From the NCBI GenBank assembly GCA_013368445.1, contig JAACJO010000022.1:372001-436000 (forward strand): a DNA stretch of 64,000 nt, read 5' to 3'. Shown piece by piece: positions 1-9,254 of the stretch. Every line of letters starts with the position of its first letter. Position 1 is the stretch's first letter. The notes under the pieces are model-generated. The model was given only the letters and a program-made list of their open reading frames with translations. It was not told where the DNA came from and ran no database searches. The translations under genes were made by a program, and so were the position numbers. Source of the stretch: Leucocoprinus leucothites. Its lineage: Eukaryota; Basidiomycota; Agaricomycetes; Agaricales; Agaricaceae.

Positions 1-1
1 A

Positions 2-976
2 TATGGCGAGATGAGTTATAACTCTAGCAACCCTGATAAAGAGATGTTCAAGGGTCATTATATTCCTCAGGTGAGTCTTGTCCTTTTAGTTTCACCTTGA
101 TAATGACTACTCTACTCTCTAGATTCACCATTGTATAACAACTGGGCCTTTGTTGGCCCTGACCATGGCTCAAACAGCTCTGAAGAGCTCAAAGGCTGAG
201 CTTTACCACCAGAGTAAGCTGACTGCCTAGACCATTGCATATGCTTGTGTTCTTGCCTGTCAAACCCTTTCTTCAAGTAAGACATGGACTACCCAAGATA
301 GAACTTTTGATTATGGTGACTTTTATCATCTGATCCCTCAGCTTCTTGAAGACCAGGACAATCCTTGGGTTAAAGGTGTTCTCAAGTTCTATACTCAGTG
401 TATGTAACTGGTATTTCTTTTATTTTACTAATTAATTAATTTACAGTGAAATGCCTAATCTCAACTGCAAATCACACAAGAAGAACACAGGTATCAGCCT
501 TGATGAAGATGAGGAGGGGACAGTTGCATTTGTTGACCAAATCCTTGAGCTTCATTGCCATTGTGCCCATGTGGCAGTGTATGAGAACACCAATAACAGC
601 AACCAATGCCATGATGTGTTACCTCTCCACATTGATCACCAGCAAGATATCATTAACAAGATCTGTGGCAGCCAGGCTGGAAAGAAATGCACACATGAAG
701 ATGACAAAGAGGGTGAGGAGGAGGTAGAGGAGGAGGAGGAGGAGGAGGAGGAGGAGGATGACAAGGAGGAGGAATGGGTTATCTGACAGCACCATCACCA
801 GCCTACAAGGATGGGTAGAGACAGCTTTGACAGTGAGGAAGAGGGTGATGAAATGCCTCCAGCTAGGCCAGTCCTTAAACTGGTCCCTGTCCCCATCCCT
901 ACTGCCTACCACCTAACAAAGTCATGGTGGCTTTCTCACTCAGCACTCATTGTCCTGCAAAGCCAAGACCACCCCC
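2..976 (+). pseudogene. Host-type gene remnant, 5' part (acidic, unknown function)
   Basis: Seen: a coding stretch at 2-70, a likely intron (GTGAGT at 71 to CTCTAG near 121), a second exon rich in Ala/Lys/Thr (about 122-400) and a third exon from about 450. The third exon reads through a Glu-rich tract (about 714-775) to 976. In-frame stops are few: TAG near 228 (CAG to TAG) and TGA at 784-786 (likely CGA to TGA). I do not recognise the domain; it resembles uncharacterised Agaricomycete proteins with an Ala/Thr helical block and an acidic tail. The frame continues after the solo LTR at 977-1522, so the LTR broke this gene. The start lies outside or at the window edge. Function is unknown; that it is a decayed host gene or repeat-family protein is inference. 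Confidence 0.45.
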
Positions 977-1522
977 TGTCATGATCTGCGATCGCAGCCT
1001 CTCTGATTTGATCTCCGACTATTTTTTCGATTTCCGATTCCCATGATTTTTCATTATCTATCATTTCTATAAATATTTCGCAGCCTGTCTCCACTCATCA
1101 TTCTATCATCCTTTCATTTGCACTCATATTTGTTTCTGCCATTCCATTTATGTTTGTCATTCTCCATTGCATCATGTTTGTCGTTGTCTATTTACTTTTC
1201 ATTTATCTGTTTATTTGTTTATCATCGCATTGTGAGTTTTGCAATATTTACATATTATTTGTCCAATTTTGTGTTATCTTAAATATGTCGTTACTAGCTC
1301 ATGTATTAACTATTCTGAATATTGACTAAGATTCCACTCTGAATTCTCTGTCTATTATTCCTTTAGTGTTGAATTCCAATTCGCACTGTCTGTCATCTTC
1401 CTCGTAGACCAAATCAGTTGATGTGATATTGGAAGGGCGCAGCACATACACTGAAGCCAATGACCGACCTCTCCGTAACTTTCACGCGCTTTGTAAGCAC
1501 CAGCATTTCGCAAATCTTGACA
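977..1522 (+). mobile_element. Solo LTR, family E, with CCCCC target duplication
   Basis: A 546-bp unit begins TGTCA and ends TGACA, flanked by CCCCC at 972-976 and CCCCC at 1523-1527. It holds a TATA-like CTATAAATAT near 1069. A homologous unit lies in the opposite orientation at 4926-5468. No internal retrotransposon sequence adjoins it, so it is a solo LTR left by recombination. It keeps more CpG (e.g. TGCGATCGCAG near its start) than the second copy. The family's coding part is not in the window. Orientation is assigned from the TATA box. Confidence 0.88.
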
Positions 1523-1830
1523 CCCCCACAACAACAGTAGTGCCACCCAGCAGCCACCTGTTTCACAAACAACTCAGTGGTCAAACCAGCAAGGCAGTCC
1601 TTCAGCTCAAGGATTGCATCAGCAAGCAGCAGCAAGTCCATTGACTCAGGGACCTTTGACCCCTCAGTTAACCTGTGGTAACAACTTGGCAATCATGGGT
1701 ACTGGTGTGGGAGATTGAGGCAGTAAGGGAGGTCAAGGGGGTTGTGGTTGTGGTTGTGGTCATAGTTGTGGTCATGGATGGGGATGTGTTGGCCACTGAG
1801 GTGAGCTATCTGTTCTATTCTCTGTCATTG
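1523..1830 (+). pseudogene. Host-type gene remnant, 3' part after solo LTR
   Basis: If the LTR and one CCCCC copy are removed, the frame used up to 976 continues from 1528 as a Gln/Ser/Pro-rich stretch (about 60 codons). It then meets TGA near 1718 and runs into a Gly/Cys/His-rich low-complexity tail (Cys-Gly repeats about 1735-1790) before TGA near 1800. This exact frame continuity is the main evidence that both sides belonged to one gene. The Cys-Gly tail has alternating GGTTGTG codons and may be slippage-derived. Function unknown. Confidence 0.45.
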
Positions 1831-3210
1831 GCTGACAGTCAGTGTAGAATCTTGCATTCCATACTTCTCAGTCATTTGTTTTGCCTGGGCACTCTTCTCA
1901 CCCTGTTTTTAGACCTTGTATTTGCTGTATTGCAAGCTCTCATGTACACTGTATTCATTTGGACATATTATGTACTACTACTGTTGAAATAACATTGATA
2001 TTCCTGCCTTCTCCAACCTGAGTGTGATTGCTATCAGAGCCTAATTGGTGAGTAGCTTATATCCTGTTATGTTACAGGACATTAAAGGCCTGAGCATATC
2101 TTAGCTCACCTGACTGTTGAACAGATGCCATACTTGGGAGCCTGACAGACATGGTGTCATCAGGTATGTCCATATATGCTCTTGCAGTCTGGCATGAGAT
2201 GACATTGGCATGCAGTCTGGCAACTGCTGGCCTGAAAGCCCAATACATGCCTGTGCAGTTTTGACCAAGCCCAGTCTGGTGAATATGGTGGGCCTGGCTG
2301 GCTCATGCATGTTCTGTTGAACATGCTATGTGCAGGTATTTATTTGGGCCTTTTATTAATGGCTATGGCATAATGTGTACATAACTTGACCTAAGGAAGG
2401 ATGAGAAGGAGTCATATTAATGAGCAATTGGGGGTTGAGCATTGCTTCCTTGTTCCTGGAGCAAGCAACTACAGAAAGTGCATGATAGTGTACTATGGGT
2501 GCATACATACTCTGAGGGAGATTTGCAGGCATGCATATGCTTGTAAATTAGGGCCTCAGGATTAGAAATCATCATCATCATCATTATCATCATCATTATC
2601 CAATGAGCTTATGCTATATCATTTTCATTTTCATCCCAGTTAAGGTTTCCAGGTGCCACTTCACCTTCATTGAAAAGCTAACCTAAACTAGTGAAGGATT
2701 GAGATGTTTCATTTCAAAAAAATTAGTGAGCATGAAGTATGGGATTCTTCCTGACAATATGAGGAAAAACCTGCCAGGCTTATTTGGGAGGATAAACAAA
2801 GATAAGAGTCATCAGCTGGGATATACAGAATTCCTAAGGATAAGAGGATGGGGTTTGAATCCCCCAAAATCCCAGTTCTATTCACACTAATATATCTCTG
2901 GGAGGACTAATAAGGTTTAATTTACACAATATGAATTATTTAAATAAACATTGAAGAACATAGTAAGTTGAGGCTTTAAGGTAGATGACTATTTCTGCAG
3001 CCTTGGGTCAGAAGTGTCAGGAATTTTGATCTTAAGTCACAGCATTCCTTAAGCAAAGAAGCCAATACATTGAAATTTCTTCAAGTTCACTGATCACATG
3101 ACTGGATTTCCCATCACATGATTCATCAACTCATGTGTTCCAGGTTGGATCTTGCCTGGTTGAACTCTTCCACTATCTGTCAGGGTATACACCCTTATAC
3201 TTCACTTAAC
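1831..3210. other. Anonymous AT-rich spacer with CAT microsatellite
   Basis: I see no supportable gene in this 1.4-kb stretch. It contains an imperfect ATC/CAT trinucleotide microsatellite at 2568-2600. It is CpG-poor like the old transposons, so it may be decayed repeat sequence. Confidence 0.5.
2568..2600 (+). repeat. (CAT)n microsatellite
   Basis: About 11 trinucleotide units of ATC/CAT with two ATT interruptions, read directly in the sequence. Confidence 0.85.
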
Positions 3211-3212
3211 TA

Positions 3213-3425
3213 CAGTGGCTCAAAAAACTGTCCCAATGTTTTCGCATTTTGGACATATTTGCTAATACCAGGGCAGATATATGGCCTAGCATCCTGAAAA
3301 TATTCACACAGGTACCTTGACATATTGGGCGCATATATTCCCATGATCACATGACCTTGTCCATCAATGAATTAATAATGAATTATCAAAAATATCTACT
3401 CATTGGGACAGTTTTTTGACCCCCT
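3213..3425 (+). repeat. Tc1 copy 1 left terminal inverted repeat (213 bp)
   Basis: Pairs with 4592-4805. Its two ends are inverted with respect to each other (CTCAAAAAACTGTCCCAATG outside; its complement CATTGGGACAGTTTTTTGA inside). Each transposon end therefore carries two inverted candidate transposase sites about 190 bp apart. Confidence 0.88.
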
Positions 3426-3559
3426 GTCAGCCTCCCAGTATCTACCTTGTAACATGCCAGGGGAGCATCAGGGCAGGCGTGGGAGTAATAAACAAGATCA
3501 TGTGACCTTGGTTGACATGTTGAGATGGCTACAACTGTCTTTCTTCCTGCCACTACATC

Positions 3560-4579
3560 ATGAAAGCTATCTCTTCTACCCAATACTCCCAAGTCACTTC
3601 TCTTCTCAAAGATGGCTATTCCTTGCGCCAGATTGAACATAAAACTGGTCTAGGAAAGTCTACTGTTGGGAGCATCAAGAAAGAAGTTGATGGGGACAAG
3701 GAAAACAACAAGGGAGGACGTCCTTCCAAGCTTTCTCCTCGTGATAAAAAAGCAATAATTCACCAAATAACCTCTGGAAAGCTAGACAATGCTGTCCAGG
3801 CTACAACTTTCATTAACTCTACTCTGTCTGACCCTGTCACACCCCAAACTGTCAGAAATACCCTTCAGGATAATGGATTTCGCTCTGTAACCAAGATCAA
3901 ACGACCTCTACTCAAAAAGCGACATTGTGAGGAATGCCTTGACTTTGCACATGAACATAGGAATTGGACAGTGGAGGACTGGAAGAGGGTGTTGTGGACA
4001 GATGAAACAAAGATCAACAGGATTGGGTCAGATGGAAAGGTGTATACCTGGAAGGAGAGGGGGGAACCACTGTCAGATAGGACCACTCTCCTTACTGTCA
4101 AACATGGAGGAGGTGGTAACATGATGGTGTGGGGGTGTATGGTGTGGAATGGGGTAGGAAAGCTGATAGAGGTTCAAGGGAATATGGATGCAGTGCAATA
4201 CTGCGAGATTTTGGACAATGGGGTGGTGGAAAGCTTTGAAAAGTTGGAGATGGAGGAGGAGGAGAGGATATTCCAGCAGGATAATGACCCAAAACACACC
4301 TCAAAACTGGGACAACAATGGTTTGTGGACAACAACATTCAAGTTCTACCATGGCCTGCACAATCCCCTGACCTAAATCCCATTGAACACCTCTGGACCT
4401 ACCTGAAGGACCAGCTGAAGGCATATGAAAGACCACCCAAGGGAGTATTTGAATTGTGGGAGAGGCTAGTAGAGGAGTGGAATAAGATTCCAGCAGAAAG
4501 GTGCCAAAGGCTGATAGAAAGCATGCCCAGAAGGATTGAGGCAGTTATCAGGGCAAGAGGAGGTCATACAAAGTATTGA
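3560..4579 (+). CDS. Tc1/mariner DD34E transposase
   Basis: 339-residue cut-and-paste transposase, which would bind the element's inverted repeats and insert at TA. The N-terminal half holds a helix-turn-helix (about residues 8-45, including LRQIEHKTGLGKSTV), then a GGRPSK basic AT-hook-like link and a second DNA-binding region (about 60-120). The catalytic triad is clear: D in WTDETKI (about 148), D in FQQDNDPKHTS (about 241) and E in DLNPIEHLW, with exactly 34 residues between the second D and the E. The length is typical of Tc1 proteins (about 340). ATG 3560 lies 134 bases inside the 5' repeat's inner edge. No stops or frameshifts. Its protein is identical to the copy at 26197-27216, so it may still be functional. 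Confidence 0.93.
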   Translation: MKAISSTQYSQVTSLLKDGYSLRQIEHKTGLGKSTVGSIKKEVDGDKENNKGGRPSKLSPRDKKAIIHQITSGKLDNAVQATTFINSTLSDPVTPQTVRNTLQDNGFRSVTKIKRPLLKKRHCEECLDFAHEHRNWTVEDWKRVLWTDETKINRIGSDGKVYTWKERGEPLSDRTTLLTVKHGGGGNMMVWGCMVWNGVGKLIEVQGNMDAVQYCEILDNGVVESFEKLEMEEEERIFQQDNDPKHTSKLGQQWFVDNNIQVLPWPAQSPDLNPIEHLWTYLKDQLKAYERPPKGVFELWERLVEEWNKIPAERCQRLIESMPRRIEAVIRARGGHTKY

Positions 4580-4591
4580 GTAGGTAGATAA

Positions 4592-4805
4592 CAGAGGGTC
4601 AAAAAACTGTCCCAATGAGTAGATATTTTCGATAATTCATTATTAATTCATTGATGGACAAGGTCATGTGATCATGGGAATATATGCGCCCAATATGTCA
4701 AGGTACCTGTGTGAATATTTTCAGGATGCTAGGCCATATATCTGCCCTGGTATTAGCAAATATGTCCAAAATACGAAAACATTGGGACAGTTTTTTGAGC
4801 CACTG
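4592..4805 (-). repeat. Tc1 copy 1 right terminal inverted repeat
   Basis: Inverted copy of 3213-3425 ending CAGTTTTTTGAGCCACTG at the TA duplication 4806-4807. The inner motif starts CAGAGGGTCAAAAAACTG at 4592. Confidence 0.88.
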
Positions 4806-4925
4806 TATCACTAAGTCTGCCATCACCTGGACTTGATCTCCCATCATTGGCAATGGATGCCAATGATCTTGTTTGTACAAAATTGTCTATAGCCTGATCA
4901 TATTATATAATATGATAGTATATAA

Positions 4926-5468
4926 TGTCAAGATTTGCAAATTACTGGCACTTACTAAGCACACAAAAGTTACAGAGAGATCAGTCATTGGCTTCAGCAT
5001 ATGTACTATGCCCTTCCAATATTGTGTTGACTGATTTGGTCTACAAGGAAGATGACAGACAGTGTGAATTGGAATTCAACACTGAAGGAATAACAGATGG
5101 AGAGTCAGAGTGGAATCTTAGTTGATATTCAGAATGCCTAATACATGAGCTAGTAGCGACATATTTAAGATAACACAAAATCAGACAAATAACATGTAAA
5201 TATTGTGAAACTTACAATGTGACAATAAATGAATAAACAGATAAACAGAAGGTAAATAGACAATGACAGATGCAATATAACAGAGAATGATAAACAGAAA
5301 TGGAATGGTGGAAATGAATATGAGTGCAAATGAAAAAGGATAGAATGATGAGTAGAAACAGGCTGTGAAATATTTATAGAAATAGTAGATAATGAAAATT
5401 GTGGAAATCAGAAGTAGAAAGAATAATCAGAGATCAAATCAGAGAGGTTGCAATCACAGATTGTGACA
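4926..5468 (-). mobile_element. Solo LTR, family E, inverted copy, TATAA duplication
   Basis: A 543-bp reverse-oriented homologue of 977-1522, running TGTCA (4926) to TGACA (5468), flanked by TATAA at 4921-4925 and TATAA at 5469-5473. Compared with the first copy, CG pairs are replaced by TG or CA (for instance TGCGATCGCA reads as TGTGATTGCA on the minus strand), so this copy is older or more heavily methylated. Its own target duplication shows it inserted independently and is not the other end of a single element. Confidence 0.9.
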
Positions 5469-5639
5469 TATAAACTAGTTACCAGTTGATCAAAGAATTA
5501 ACTGATCTTTTACCATTTGTCCACATAGTTTACCCTATACACCAGAATTGAACTATTTGGCATGAATGTAAGATTATATATATATTTTACAGTAAAGTCT
5601 AACAGCTTTACACTTTTTTAGTTCAATCCATTTGAACTT

Positions 5640-6740
5640 GCAATCAAATGATTTTACCTTTCAGCAACCCCAAAAATAAAAAGAAGCATCAATTTATGGC
5701 ATAGCTTCTAGAAGGCAGAGTAACCAGCCTCATGCTGATAACAACACCAATCCATCATTGAGCAGCAATCATGCTACTTGACAACAAGAGACTAGTACCC
5801 TTAATACAGCAGGAACTAATGCTCCTGCCCAATCACTGCCTATAAGTGCCAATAACATCTATTGGAATGATAATACTCATGGTGATGAACCATCCTTAAA
5901 CCCTGAAGGGAACACAATGCCATCAGAGCTATCTTTAGCTATAAGGGACTTGTTGACCCTCAAAGAGAAGACCCATGTAGTCTTTGACAATTATAACATC
6001 TGAGCAGAAAGACAATCTGAGGTGCTCCTCTATGCAGAGTACATGTCCAATATCTTAGTCAGAGCTGTTGCAGAGAATAATAATATCTCTGATAACAACT
6101 TCGATGAAATGGTCTTTAGGACCATTCAAAAACTCATAGGCAAATATATTGCCATAAAAAAGGAATGGCGAGAGTGCATGCCATCACCTATGAACATGGA
6201 ATATAGTACCATGTTGACACCTGCATTTGAAGAATTCTATAGCAAGCAAGACCCCTTGCATGATGGAAACAACTATCAACCCCATGGAAGGGTTGTACAC
6301 ACTTCCACCCCATTACATAGAAGAAATAATACCTCCTTCACAACTCAAGCCAATATAGCCAAACTTTTTAAAGCTCACAAACCAAATGATCCTGATGAAG
6401 AATATAATAGACAAGTGACAGAACAAACTCATATCATTATGTTCCTGAACCAACATTCATCACATCACATTCCAACTATGCTGACTATGCCAACACTGAG
6501 TGCTAATAAGTACTCTGTTTGAATAACAGGATCTGTTTGCCTTGAGGATGAAGATGATGACACTGACAATGATGATAGTTATCCAACACCCTATGGCTTG
6601 CACCACAATCTCTATATCAATATCATATGTTGACATGAACATTGAAAGGATCTAAATGAGTACATGAGTTTTCAATGCATGCACAATGAGGATCTTCACA
6701 TGTATGGATCCTCAGATATACCTGACTAAGGTATAGACTT
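5640..6740 (+). pseudogene. Decayed coding region, unknown protein
   Basis: A mostly open + frame from about 5670, with stops at 5779 and 6001, includes an uninterrupted run 6022-6522 (166 residues) and an acidic stretch (about 6546-6580). Composition is Asn/Ser/Thr-rich and hydrophilic with a predicted helical part (about 6022-6180). I recognise no domain. It lies directly upstream of the family A LTR fragment at 7292 and is CpG-free, so it may be a remnant of another mobile element. Alternatively it is a degraded host gene. Confidence 0.3.
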
Positions 6741-7291
6741 CAAAGGGGTCACTCCTTGAAGTGTTAGAGGAAGGTAATCCAACCAGACTTGGTCATCTTG
6801 GGTAAGTTGGCTATCTCAGCCACATTTGGTCTTCTTGGGGGTCTTTGGGTCCTTGGTAATCTTGGCCTCCTTAGCCATTGACTATTTCTGTTATCATCTA
6901 TGTATATCTATTTGTGTGTTTGTGCAGTACTATGCATGTTTGTATATCTTTAGATACTATATAGTTGGTCTGTGTGCAGTTGTATATAGTTATGAATGCA
7001 GCAAGGTTATTACCTTGTTGTGTTCCACCTCAAATACAAAGCTCCTTACCCAGGATCCCTACTGCCCACAGTCTAATCCACTAGCACCCACAGGATGTCA
7101 CTATAGACTGCTCTTATTCTAATATGAAGCTGCCCAGGATTTAACATCAAGTTGATCCATGATGTTAATACCCATAATAAGGGAAAAACCCCTATTTGGG
7201 GAACCCCTTGCACATCTGAGTCAAGAGCCCCAGACTCAATGGCACCCTCAGATCAATTCAATGATATATTGGTTGATGGATCTATGGATTG
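6741..7291. other. Spacer before LTR; nothing recognised
   Basis: AT-rich sequence with short direct repeats of a 'TTGGTCTTCTTGG/TTGGTCATCTTGG' type around 6788-6870. No gene supported. Confidence 0.4.
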
Positions 7292-7703
7292 TGTTATGTA
7301 TATTGATTATATCTAGCATTTGTTTCCTTTACAATACAAAGTCAATATTTGCTTTACTTAAGTAATATTGCAATTATGTTTTCCTCTTATTTGTCTTTGT
7401 ATTTTCTTAGTTTGTTTTAACTCATTTACTTTGTCTTATTATGACTCATTAAGTCTTATTTGGTTTTGTTTGCATTTTGATAACATGTGATTATTAAATA
7501 TAGCTATGCTATATTTGGACTTGTCTCATGACTGCATCATATGATCAAAAAAGAACTTCTTTAGAAGAACTTCTAAAGCTTCTTTGACAGATCACATCTT
7601 ACATAGTTTAATTAGTGTTAAGGAAGCTGTACACTTCTCTTCTTTCATTAGAAGCCCTTAGCCCTAGTTAATATTAGATACAGACTTGTATCATATATAA
7701 GCC
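7292..7703 (+). mobile_element. Family A LTR fragment (5' LTR of outer element)
   Basis: Starts TGTTATGTATATTG like the sense end of the intact A LTRs and aligns through their hairpin region and the TATATAAG box (near 7696). It stops at about 7703 where family B LTR sequence begins. Heavily CpG-depleted. Confidence 0.85.
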
Positions 7704-7891
7704 ATCTGATCCTTCTAATAACATCTGTCCAATTATACTCATCCCAATCAACATTGAATTGTTCTTCTTTCACATCAAACTTCCCAATGTACTCTTCCTA
7801 ATTGAGTAAGGCTGCTTCAGACTGGGTAGCTGTGTTGGCATCTAAGATGATCAAGTCACAGTGGGTGTCAATCAGGTCAACATTTATAATA
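7704..7891 (-). mobile_element. Family B 3' LTR, truncated
   Basis: 188 bases matching the sense start of the B LTR (compare 24505-24692 and, inverted, 50413-50600). The terminal TGTTATAAATG has become TATTATAAATG at 7891. The remainder was deleted at the junction with the A LTR fragment. Confidence 0.82.
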
Positions 7892-7949
7892 TTATTCCTT
7901 TTGTAAGACTTGATGTCCTCATCAACATCTTGATCTGAAACTTGTTCAA

Positions 7950-9169
7950 TAGTCTCCATAGGGCTCCCTGGTGATGTTGGCCCAGGTGACATCATCATAG
8001 GGGTTGTTGTATTCTTCTCCATAAGTATCCTGATGATCATAGCCTCCATCTGAGACTTATTGGGGTCTGAGGTGGCATTGGGTACAAGGTCAATGGCAAG
8101 GCATTTTGTAATGTGTATGTCAGATGTTAGGAGTTGGGTGAGCTGGAGAATGTGGTGGTAGAACTTGTGTTCTACTTGCATCTGTTGAGTTGAGTCCCAC
8201 ATGGAGGACAACTTCATTTTGCCTTTGGAAGAGGTGCAGTTGTGGGAACTTTGCAACAGCTCATCGTTGGAGGACTTGTGCAAATTCTCAAGTGGTATAG
8301 GCTTGGTGTTTGTTAAGGAAGTGGTAGCATCAAAGATGTCCAGAGGCTGAGTGTCAGCAGTAGTTACAAGTGTAGCATTCACATTAGTCCATGAAATGAC
8401 CATTGACCCTACAGATTGAGTAGTAGTCTCTTGGTGCAGGAATTTTGGGGGTGGGAACCAGGTTGGATTCTGTTTGTGGTAATTGTAATCTATTATCAGA
8501 TGTTCCAATCTGTTCCTCTTTTTGAGGGGCATCAGGTCAAGCCACATTAGGAAGTTCAGAGGGAACTCCATTGGTTCCATTATTGGGTCCATCCAGGTGC
8601 TAGAGATCAGGGAGTTCAGATCCTTGTTGAGTCTCACTAGGCTCACTTGGATCTGGAGCCTTTGGGAAAGTGTGAAGGGCTTGTTCAGCTGCTGACACAA
8701 TCTTCCTGATGATAGGTGATTCAACAGTTCAGTTCAGTGAGTCAACATGACACTTGAAGGAATACAAGTGGTGGAGCAATGTGTGTTTAAGAAATAGGAG
8801 AGTAGTCCAGTCCTCCCTGAGTAAGTTGAACTGGACAGCATCAAGTGAATCTTTGTTGAGAGTGGCCCTAGCTTCAGTGAAGGGGGTGTCATAGAGTTGG
8901 AAGGTATGAATAGCTCAAGTGGGGTTGGTGTAGGTTTCTTCTGACAGGGTATCTTCCAGAATTGAGGAAGAGGGCTGTACAAGTGCAATAGTTGTGACTG
9001 GAGGGGTAGAGACATAGCTTGTTCTTGTTCCAGGTGACATATATGTTGGAGGGCATGGAGATAAATGACTGGAGTTAGATGTGGTGTCTGATTTGTGAAG
9101 AGGTATGAGAGGTGCATTGGACTGGTAGGTATAAGGCTCTGGGGTGGTGTTTCCAATGAGATGTTGCAT
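7950..9169 (-). pseudogene. Family B ORF3 remnant with double zinc-knuckle
   Basis: One minus-strand frame from 9169 carries a Pro/Ser/Thr-rich N-terminus (about 84 codons), a helical middle and, around 8440-8340, a module YxxICxxxGHxxxxC-x2-YxCxxC-x5-GHxxxxC. This lines up cysteine-for-cysteine with the zinc-knuckle pair in ORF3 of the young family A element (13663-13564), allowing for one Cys to Tyr change and stops. The codon 8413-8411 and the start 9169 are in the same frame (difference 756). The frame has several stops, mostly TGA at expected Arg positions. Located between the pol chromodomain and the 3' LTR. Function unknown; a nucleic-acid-binding accessory protein is inference. Confidence 0.6.
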
Positions 9170-9254
9170 GATTCTGGATTTTTCAATGACATTTGTGATG
9201 CTGTTTTTAAGTGTCTAGTATCTCCTGTGCATTCTTTAGGGTGTCTGTAGGCTG

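Larger units (their letters stand above)
3213..4805 (+). mobile_element. Tc1/mariner DNA transposon, copy 1, complete
   Basis: A 1593-bp element bounded by TA duplications (3211-3212, 4806-4807). The terminal inverted repeats are about 213 bp (3213-3425 and 4592-4805). Each starts CAGTGGCTCAAAAAACTG, and each inner edge carries an inverted version of the same motif (CAGTTTTTTGACCCCCTG at 3408-3425). One transposase gene lies between them. The second copy at 25850-27442 has the same length; the only difference I saw is one base in the 3' repeat (ATACGAAAAC here, ATGCGAAAAC there). The intact ORF and near identity indicate recent transposition. Confidence 0.95.

Noticed and set aside
619..912. 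Minus-strand Leu-rich frame opposite the acidic gene
   Set aside because: It is the antisense of GAG/GAA-rich codons, giving poly-Leu by composition.
4073..4436. Antisense and shifted frames inside the Tc1 transposase
   Set aside because: They overlap a clear DD34E transposase and show no independent features.
977..5468. The inverted E repeats as long terminal repeats of one DNA transposon
   Set aside because: Each copy has its own different five-base duplication (CCCCC and TATAA), so they are two independent solo LTRs.
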